Positions 6,874-11,388 of a DNA stretch of 11,388 nucleotides are shown one piece after another. This DNA is from Chloroflexota bacterium. Lineage in GTDB: Bacteria > Chloroflexota > UBA11872. How positions within the stretch are numbered: position 1 is the first letter of the stretch; each line of letters opens with the position of its first letter. The notes below the pieces were generated by a model. The model saw only the letters and a list, made by a program, of their open reading frames with translations, ran no database searches and had not been told where the DNA came from. The position numbers and the translations under genes were made by a program. The DNA lies in assembly GCA_028875175.1 (NCBI GenBank), contig JAPPFO010000217.1, positions 1 through 11,388 of the forward strand, written 5' to 3'.

Positions 6874-7251
6874 ATGTCCAGAGCGATCACGATCACGGTT
6901 GGCGATATTGAAATGGACGGGGAGTTCAACGACTCGCCGACGGCCGACGCCATATGGGGTGCACTGCCGATCGCGCGGACGGTGAACACCTGGGGGCACG
7001 AGTTCTATTTCGACATCGGCGTGCAGGCCGAGCAGGAGCCGGACGCCTCGGACGTGGTGGAGGTCGGGGACCTGGCCTACTGGCCGCCGGGAATGGCGTT
7101 CTGCGTGTTTTTCGGGCGGACGCCGGCCAGCCAGGGGAACGAAGTTCGAGCGGCGAGTCCGGTGAACGTGGTGGGACGGATCGACGATCCGCCGGTGGAC
7201 GCCCTGCGACGGGTGCGCACCGGCACGGCTATCCGGATCGAGGCGGCCTGA
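6874..7251 (+). CDS. Small cyclophilin-like fold protein (TM1367/DUF369-like)
   Basis: The 125-residue protein matches the pattern of the small bacterial cyclophilin-like family (Cyclophil_like, formerly DUF369). It begins with a beta-strand, then DGEFNDSPTADAIWGALPI, a T-x-x-WGHEFYFD core, EVGDLAYWPPGMAFCVFFGRTPAS, and a C-terminal PVNVVGRI strand. Members share the cyclophilin beta-barrel but lack the prolyl isomerase active site; their function is unknown. There is no signal peptide, so it is presumably cytoplasmic. ATG 6874 lacks a clear Shine-Dalgarno. It lies between the GH15 gene and lexA on the same strand. A 15-base stretch just before its ATG (6853-6867) resembles one in the lexA leader (7322-7336). 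Confidence 0.8.
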   Translation: MSRAITITVGDIEMDGEFNDSPTADAIWGALPIARTVNTWGHEFYFDIGVQAEQEPDASDVVEVGDLAYWPPGMAFCVFFGRTPASQGNEVRAASPVNVVGRIDDPPVDALRRVRTGTAIRIEAA

Positions 7252-7257
7252 GCCAAG

Positions 7258-7277
7258 GGCAGGCGGGATCGCTTGCC
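7258..7277 (+). terminator. Hairpin between the cyclophilin-like gene and lexA
   Basis: GGCAGGCG (7258-7265) and CGCTTGCC (7270-7277) pair as an 8-bp stem with one G-U and a 4-base loop, starting seven bases after the stop codon. No T-run follows. It may separate the upstream transcript from the lexA promoter that begins at 7289. Confidence 0.4.
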
Positions 7278-7288
7278 AACGATCCAGG

Positions 7289-7317
7289 TTGACCGTTCGC
7301 TTATTGTCCGGTAGCCT
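7289..7317 (+). promoter_or_regulatory. lexA promoter
   Basis: TTGACC (7289-7294) and TAGCCT (7312-7317) are separated by exactly 17 bases. The -35 is strong (five of six) and the -10 weak (three of six). The start point would be near 7324, giving a leader of about 80 bases before GTG 7405. The spacer holds the proposed LexA box, and a perfect 10-base palindrome, CAAGCGCTTG (7319-7328), covers the start point. Confidence 0.55.
7295..7310 (+). promoter_or_regulatory. Putative LexA operator, direct repeat GTTCG-N6-GTCCG
   Basis: GTTCG (7295-7299) and GTCCG (7306-7310) are direct half-sites with an 11-base period, about one helical turn. The same 16-base layout, including TT before GTCCG, recurs upstream of dinB. 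Here it fills the -35/-10 spacer, as expected for autorepression by LexA. It resembles the alphaproteobacterial GTTC-N7-GTTC box rather than the Bacillus-type palindrome CGAAC-N4-GTTCG. Confidence 0.6.
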
Positions 7318-7404
7318 GCAAGCGCTTGATCGGATCTCGGCCCCGGCGACCAGTCAGTGCCTGGTGAGCCTCGGAGCACGAGAAACAGACAAGGACGGCT
7401 TGCC

Positions 7405-8004
7405 GTGGGCGATCCGCTAACCCAACGCCAGCACCGCGTCTTGCAGACCATTGAACGGTTCGTGCAGGACGAGGGCTATACGCCCAGTGTTCGCGAGATT
7501 GGCTCGGTCCTGGGGCTGGCGCCGGCCACCGTGCAACAGCACCTGGAAGTGCTGGAACGCAAGGGCTACATCCGGCGTTCGGGCCAGTCGCACGGCATTG
7601 AAGTCCTGAGCGGCGGCATGCCCGGCGGCGTGGTGAACGTGCCGATTGTGGGCGAGATTGCCGCGGGAGCTCCGATCGATGCGTACGAGGAGCGCCTGGA
7701 CACCATTGCAGTGGCTGCCGACATGTCGCCCAACGGCAGCGCCTACGCCTTGCGCGTGCGCGGCGACAGCATGATTGAGGATCACATCTGCGACGGCGAC
7801 ATCGTAATCGTGGAACCCGTTTCGACAGTTCGAGACGGTGAGATTGGCGTGGCGATGCTGGACGACGGCGCGGTGACGCTGAAGCGAATCTTCCGCGAGG
7901 CCGACCGGGTTCGCCTGCAACCGGCCAATGCCGACATGGCGCCGATCTATGCCGAGGACGTTCGCGTCCAGGGTCGGGTGACCTCGATCATGCGGCGGCT
8001 CTGA
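7405..8004 (+). CDS. lexA: LexA repressor
   Basis: LexA represses DNA-damage genes and, on contact with RecA filaments, cuts itself. The 199 residues contain an N-terminal winged helix (LTQRQHRVLQTIERF, TPSVREIGSVLGLAPATVQQHLEVLERKGYI) and a C-terminal S24-type peptidase domain. The cleavage site is A87-G88 in GEIAAGAP, the nucleophile is S122 in VRGDSMIEDHI, and the general base is K160 in VTLKRIF, so autocleavage should be intact. GTG 7405 is chosen because AAGGA (7391-7395) lies nine bases upstream and the protein then begins with the family pattern; the GTG at 7357 would add 16 atypical residues. A TPR gene follows after 13 bases and dinB lies further downstream, which supports an SOS role for the neighbourhood. 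Its own promoter carries the proposed operator. Confidence 0.96.
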   Translation: MGDPLTQRQHRVLQTIERFVQDEGYTPSVREIGSVLGLAPATVQQHLEVLERKGYIRRSGQSHGIEVLSGGMPGGVVNVPIVGEIAAGAPIDAYEERLDTIAVAADMSPNGSAYALRVRGDSMIEDHICDGDIVIVEPVSTVRDGEIGVAMLDDGAVTLKRIFREADRVRLQPANADMAPIYAEDVRVQGRVTSIMRRL

Positions 8005-8017
8005 CGCGGCCGACGGC

Positions 8018-8725
8018 GTGCCGCACATCCAGGATCGCCGAGACGACATTGCGGACTTGTTGACGGCAGGCGCCGTCGATGCCGCCGCCCAATGCGCCCT
8101 GCTGGCGATTGACGACGCCGCCCCAGGACCGGCAGTCCGGCTGTCGGCGCTGCATCTGGTCAGCCTGGGGGTTCGCTACGCCGCCGAAGGAAACAGCTCG
8201 GCGGCCCGCGAGGCCTTTGACCACGCGCTGGATACGGCAACCGGCGAAGCCGGAGACGACGATCTGCGGCCGCGGCTCTATCGCAACGTAGCGGCCGCGC
8301 TGGACGCCGAAGGCCACCACGCCGCGGCCGCACGGTGCCTGGAAGCCGCGGTGGAGCATGGCGCTGAAGGCCCGGCGGTGTGGCAAGCGCTGGGTCGCGC
8401 ACGCCTCAGGGCCGACGATCCAGTTGGCGCCCTCGAAGCGCTCAATCACGCCCAGCGACTCAAGCCCACGGCAGCGGTCACCGCGGACGTCGTGCTGGCT
8501 GAACTGGCTGTTGAAGCGTCGCCGGCTGCGGCGCGGCGTGCACTCGCGCGCCTGGAAGCCAGTCGGCCGGATCGTCCCGCCGTCCGCTGGGATTTCGCCC
8601 TGGCTCGCGCCCATCAAATGGCCGGAGACTCCGCGACGGCCAGGGCCGCCTTCCGCCGCGTTCTGGAACACGCCGACGGAGAACTTGGCGCGCAGGAGCT
8701 GGCGCAGGCTCGCGGCAGCCTCTAG
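8018..8725 (+). CDS. Tetratricopeptide-repeat protein behind lexA
   Basis: The 235-residue Ala-rich, all-helical protein is built from TPR-like helix pairs. The clearest is VWQALGRARLRADDPVGALE followed by ALNHAQRLKP; others begin near VRLSALHLVSLGVRYAAEGN, RLYRNVAAALDAEGHH and VRWDFALARAHQMAGD. At least four units are visible. TPRs mediate protein-protein contacts; no catalytic domain, signal peptide or membrane segment is present, so it is likely a cytoplasmic scaffold. The GTG start at 8018 lies 13 bases after the lexA stop, with no strong Shine-Dalgarno, which suggests translation coupled to lexA and shared SOS control. That link is inferred from spacing alone. The partner is unknown. Confidence 0.78.
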   Translation: MPHIQDRRDDIADLLTAGAVDAAAQCALLAIDDAAPGPAVRLSALHLVSLGVRYAAEGNSSAAREAFDHALDTATGEAGDDDLRPRLYRNVAAALDAEGHHAAAARCLEAAVEHGAEGPAVWQALGRARLRADDPVGALEALNHAQRLKPTAAVTADVVLAELAVEASPAAARRALARLEASRPDRPAVRWDFALARAHQMAGDSATARAAFRRVLEHADGELGAQELAQARGSL

Positions 8726-8760
8726 CGGAGAGCCTCAGCCGCTCAACAACGCTTCGCGAC

Positions 8761-8793
8761 CGGACACTGCATCGGGCCTACGCGTGCAGTCCG
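8761..8793 (+). terminator. Imperfect hairpin between the TPR gene and dinB
   Basis: CGGAC-TGCA (8761-8771, with a bulged AC) pairs with TGCAGTCCG (8785-8793) as a 9-bp stem around a 13-base loop. It lies after the TPR stop (8725) and before the dinB promoter. No true T-run follows, only CTTT about 10 bases on, so the terminator call is tentative. Confidence 0.35.
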
Positions 8794-8836
8794 TCAAACG
8801 ACCTTTCGCCGTCGACTGTTCACATCCCCTTCGCCT

Positions 8837-8852
8837 GTTCGTCATTTGTCCG
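8837..8852 (+). promoter_or_regulatory. Putative LexA operator at dinB, direct repeat GTTCG-N6-GTCCG
   Basis: GTTCG (8837-8841) and GTCCG (8848-8852) repeat the lexA-promoter element with the same 11-base period and the same TTGTCCG second half. It overlaps the -35 of the dinB promoter. Two more half-sites, GTTCG (8863-8867) and ATTCG (8873-8877), lie at and around the -10 and could extend binding. Confidence 0.6.
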
Positions 8853-8874
8853 TACGTCTTTTGTTCGGTATTAT
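8846..8874 (+). promoter_or_regulatory. dinB promoter predicted to give a leaderless mRNA
   Basis: TTGTCC (8846-8851) and TATTAT (8869-8874) stand 17 bases apart, four and five matches to the sigma70 consensus. The -10 ends six bases before the ATG at 8881, so the predicted first nucleotide is at or next to the A of the start codon. No Shine-Dalgarno precedes this ATG, consistent with leaderless translation. Confidence 0.62.
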
Positions 8875-8880
8875 TCGGGC

Positions 8881-10134
8881 ATGGACACGACTCGCACGAG
8901 CATCCCGGGGCGCCCTTTGCTGCCCGCTGCCTGGCGCGGACAGCGAGTAATCATGCACGCGGACATGGACGCCTTCTATGCGTCCGTCGAGCAGCGGGAC
9001 AATCCGGCGCTGCGAGGCCGCCCCGTCATCGTCGGCGGTCCACGGGATGCCCGGGGCGTCGTAACGGCCGCGTCCTATGAAGCCCGCGCATATGGCGTTC
9101 GGGCGGCAATGCCGCTGCGACAGGCCGCCGGGCTTTGTCCTGACGCTGAGTTCGTGCCGGGCCGCATGCGGCTGTACTCGGACGTGTCGCTTGAGGTGAT
9201 GCGGATCTTCCGATCTTGCACGCCGTTGGTGGAGCCCCTGTCGCTGGATGAGGCGTTTCTGGACGTTACGGGCTGCGAGCGTCGCTACGGAAGTCCCGGC
9301 GAAATCGCCGAACACGTGCGGGACGCGGTCCGAACCGCAGTGGATCTGCCAATTTCGGTGGGTGTGGCGGCTAGCAAGTCGGTCGCCAAGATTGCCTCGA
9401 CGCTGGCCAAGCCCGACGGGCGCCGCCTTGTGCCTCCAGGATCCGAGCAGGATTTCCTGGATCCCCTGCCAGTGCGAATGATCTGGGGGGTCGGGCCGAA
9501 GAGCGAAACGCGCCTGGCCGCGCGCGGCATCCACACCATCGGCGACCTTGCGCGGCACGACCCGGAGCGGATGCGCGAGCTTCGCAGGCCGGCCACCCTG
9601 GCGCGCGGAATCGATCCGCGCGACGTTGCAAATGAGCGTACGGCCAAGTCCGTGGGCAACGAGGTGACATTTGGCCGCGACACCAGCGACTGCGAGCTGG
9701 TGTTGCGGTATCTGCGACAGCTTTCGGATCACGTTGGGCGACGGCTGCGCGCTAGAGGACTGACGGGCCGAACGGTCGCTCTCAAGCTGCGATATGCGGA
9801 CTTCCACACCATCACACGGCAAGTCACGCTCGACGCGCCGACCGACCAGACGCGCGACGTCTTTGGGGCGGTGCGAGATCTCTTCGCTCGGGAAGTCAAC
9901 GACCGGGACGTTTACCGGCTCGTCGGCGTTCACGTCACCGGCATTGGGGCGCAGACCGCGCGGCAACTCGCCTTCAGGATGGGTGACGAGCGCGAACGGA
10001 GGCCGCTGGAAACCGCGCTAGACGAAGCTCGCGCGCGCTTTGGCGATGCCGTGATCACACACGCCGCCCTGCTGGGATCAAGCGCCCGCATGGACAGCGA
10101 ACGTTACGCCTGGCGGGAGGACGTCCTGGGATGA
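8881..10134 (+). CDS. dinB: DNA polymerase IV (Y-family translesion polymerase)
   Basis: DinB copies past damaged bases during the SOS response. The palm motifs are present: HADMDAFYASVE (metal ligand D28; Y33 at the steric-gate position), ARAYGVRAAMPL, SLDEAFLDVT (D123, E124) and GVAASKSVAKIAS with KPDG. The thumb helix-hairpin-helix IWGVGPKSETRL, the linker ERTAKSVGNEVTF and the little-finger domain follow; total length is 417 residues. One oddity is that the segment between DPERMREL and ARGID is about six or seven residues shorter than in E. coli DinB, missing the FGxxG turn. No clear beta-clamp motif is seen at the C-terminus. ATG 8881 is supported by a promoter ending six bases earlier. 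The proposed LexA box upstream fits damage induction. A small gene follows after 63 bases. Confidence 0.96.
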   Translation: MDTTRTSIPGRPLLPAAWRGQRVIMHADMDAFYASVEQRDNPALRGRPVIVGGPRDARGVVTAASYEARAYGVRAAMPLRQAAGLCPDAEFVPGRMRLYSDVSLEVMRIFRSCTPLVEPLSLDEAFLDVTGCERRYGSPGEIAEHVRDAVRTAVDLPISVGVAASKSVAKIASTLAKPDGRRLVPPGSEQDFLDPLPVRMIWGVGPKSETRLAARGIHTIGDLARHDPERMRELRRPATLARGIDPRDVANERTAKSVGNEVTFGRDTSDCELVLRYLRQLSDHVGRRLRARGLTGRTVALKLRYADFHTITRQVTLDAPTDQTRDVFGAVRDLFAREVNDRDVYRLVGVHVTGIGAQTARQLAFRMGDERERRPLETALDEARARFGDAVITHAALLGSSARMDSERYAWREDVLG

Positions 10135-10197
10135 CCCGTTGCGTTGATCGGCTCCGGAACGTTGAACCAGGAACCGTTGCCTACAAGGGAGCACCGA

Positions 10198-10755
10198 ATG
10201 TCGCGACTGCCCGATGAGTTTCGCGCCCTGCTCCGCCTAGAAGCGGACAGCGGCCACGCCACAGCCGAGGCTGCGGCGCCGGACACATCCGCCCACCGCA
10301 TGGCCATGGCCAAGCTTGGCCGGCTCTATCGCTACGCCTTGCGGCATCCGGCCGGAGGACGGGATGAGGTGCTTCGGATAGTCGCCCGGCAAACGCTGCG
10401 TCACGGCCCGGGGCACGTGCTGGGCCGACGGACGCGCGAAGCCCGGCTCTTCATGAGCTGGGGGCACCAGGTGCACCGCGAGGTGTTTGCGGCGCGCGCC
10501 GGCCTGCGCTTCGAACCAGGCAGAACGCCTCGCCAGCTGGTGGCCGCCTGGCGATTCCAGTTTCCGGTCGCGGACCTGGTGCTACGCGACCTGCATCGAC
10601 GGATGCGCGGCTACACCCTGGTCATCGAAGATGGCTCACGCCGCTACGTGCATGACGGGTACGGTATCCGGCTGGAGACCGTACCGGCGCGTACGCTGTT
10701 CGGGACAGCACGAAACCTGGGACGGCGTCCTCCACCGCTCTTCGCATCGGCCTAG
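10198..10755 (+). CDS. Conserved-looking protein of unknown function downstream of dinB
   Basis: I do not recognise this 185-residue basic protein. ATG 10198 is chosen over the earlier in-frame start at 10144 because AAGGGAG (10185-10191) lies six bases before it. The N-terminal half is helical and Arg/Ala-rich. A central block (LFMSWGHQVHREVFAARAGL, then RFEPG) is followed by beta-like segments (AAWRFQFPVADLVLRDL, GYTLVIEDGSRRYVHDGYGI). The HREVFAARAGLRFEP pattern followed by an F-P-V-x-DLVL-x-DLH stretch and a strand-turn-strand loosely recalls DUF4130 proteins of DNA metabolism, but I would not assign it. There is no signal peptide or membrane segment. The 63-base gap after dinB suggests possible co-transcription, so an SOS role can be tested but is not shown. 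Confidence 0.7.
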   Translation: MSRLPDEFRALLRLEADSGHATAEAAAPDTSAHRMAMAKLGRLYRYALRHPAGGRDEVLRIVARQTLRHGPGHVLGRRTREARLFMSWGHQVHREVFAARAGLRFEPGRTPRQLVAAWRFQFPVADLVLRDLHRRMRGYTLVIEDGSRRYVHDGYGIRLETVPARTLFGTARNLGRRPPPLFASA

Positions 10756-10889
10756 GCGCCGAGCTTTCAGGCCACTTTTTCATCGCCCACTGACGACGGC
10801 TACGGGCGTAGCGGGTGCTACCATCGCTCACGTCAGGCCGTGCGGATTGTGCAGCCAGCGACACGGGGGGCAAGGATGAGCTTGTCTCC

Positions 10890-11388
10890 GTGCGTATCGT
10901 TCGGACTCTCGAAGGGCGCGCCCGTCTCGCCGTAGCGGCCGGGTTTCACCTGGGCGCGCGGCCAGCCGCGCTGGCACCGTCGCAACGCGAACTCTTCAGC
11001 ACGCTCACTCAGCGCGCCTTTGCGAGTGTCCTGGACCAGGCGGCGCGCGCCGGGTGTCAGGCCTTTGTCTGTGGTGGCGAGTTGTTTGCGGCCTCGCTTC
11101 CGTCGCTTCAAGACGTACGCGCCGCGATGGCCCCGCTGGGCTCCGCACGGCAAGCCGGCATGACCATCATTGCCAGCGACGAACAGCCAGGCCACGCAAC
11201 CGACGGCACAAGTTTTCTGGCGGACGTCGGTCTGATCGACGCTGTGCTGAATGCACGAGGACCCGCATCGGTGCTGGTGTCGGCCGCGAACGTCCAGGTC
11301 GCCCTTGTGACCGGCGGCGGAAGCGGAGATCTGGCGGCAGCCGATCTCATCCTCGCGCTGGACGCGCCCCGCGGCGACACCATTGAAC
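10890..11388 (+). CDS. Degenerate SbcD/Mre11-like phosphoesterase-fold protein, N-terminal part only
   Basis: The frame is open to the right edge (166 codons seen). Its order of elements matches the N-terminal half of SbcD/YhaO-type DNA repair phosphoesterases. First comes a strand ending in HLG (RLAVAAGFHLG where the family has SDxHLG), then a helix ending in DQAARAGCQAFVCGGELF (family: VDxxxIAGDLFD), LPSLQDVRAAM, and GMTIIASDEQPG (family: VxVIPGNHD). The metal ligands are mostly changed: G18 for Asp, H20 kept, E64 for Asp in GDLF, and S96-D97 for Asn-His. A conventional two-metal nuclease site is therefore unlikely; a structural or partner role is possible. The start is uncertain: GTG 10890 (AAGGA 13 bases upstream) or in-frame GTG 10815, which would add 25 residues. 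It lies 134 bases after the preceding gene in a DNA-repair setting. The C-terminal ligands lie outside the window. Confidence 0.6.
   Translation, partial: MRIVRTLEGRARLAVAAGFHLGARPAALAPSQRELFSTLTQRAFASVLDQAARAGCQAFVCGGELFAASLPSLQDVRAAMAPLGSARQAGMTIIASDEQPGHATDGTSFLADVGLIDAVLNARGPASVLVSAANVQVALVTGGGSGDLAAADLILALDAPRGDTIE

Noticed and set aside
6196..6999. 267-codon minus-strand frame over the end of GH15 and the next gene
   Set aside because: It is antisense to two supported genes and has no family features.
8358..9080. 240-codon plus-strand frame spanning the TPR gene and the start of dinB
   Set aside because: It is out of frame with two supported genes and crosses the dinB promoter region. 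No motif is visible.

Overview
The window is GC-rich bacterial chromosomal DNA from a non-model organism. GTG and TTG starts, a Pro-Thr-Pro-Glu linker in a secreted protein, GH15 and LexA/DinB homologues, and few strong Shine-Dalgarno sites fit a Chloroflexota-like lineage, but that placement is a low-confidence inference. I see no rRNA, tRNA, insertion sequence or CRISPR array.

Left part (1-4383). At the left edge a secreted or anchored protein begins on the minus strand and runs off the window in a 12-bp tandem repeat that encodes PTPE units. Next come two MarR-family regulators, both on the minus strand, bracketing two tandem class I methyltransferases on the plus strand. The methyltransferases are gapless paralogues of the same length (275 codons from a shared TTG) and about 53% identical by hand count. 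The two MarR proteins also resemble each other. The first MarR gene has a good sigma70-type promoter with an 18-bp inverted repeat exactly between -35 and -10, which suggests autorepression. The region looks like a duplicated regulator/methyltransferase module of unknown substrate, preceded by about 0.9 kb with no convincing gene.

Middle part (4384-7251). A GH15 glucoamylase-type glycoside hydrolase without signal peptide is followed by a small cyclophilin-fold protein.

Right part (7252-11388). This is a DNA-damage (SOS) neighbourhood: lexA, a TPR protein 13 bases behind it, the Y-family polymerase dinB, an unrecognised 185-residue protein, and the start of a protein resembling an SbcD/Mre11-type phosphoesterase that has lost most of its metal ligands. 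The lexA and dinB promoters share a direct-repeat element, GTTCG-N6-GTCCG with an 11-bp period, placed over the promoter core in both. I propose it as the LexA operator of this lineage. The dinB promoter geometry predicts a leaderless mRNA starting at or next to the ATG.
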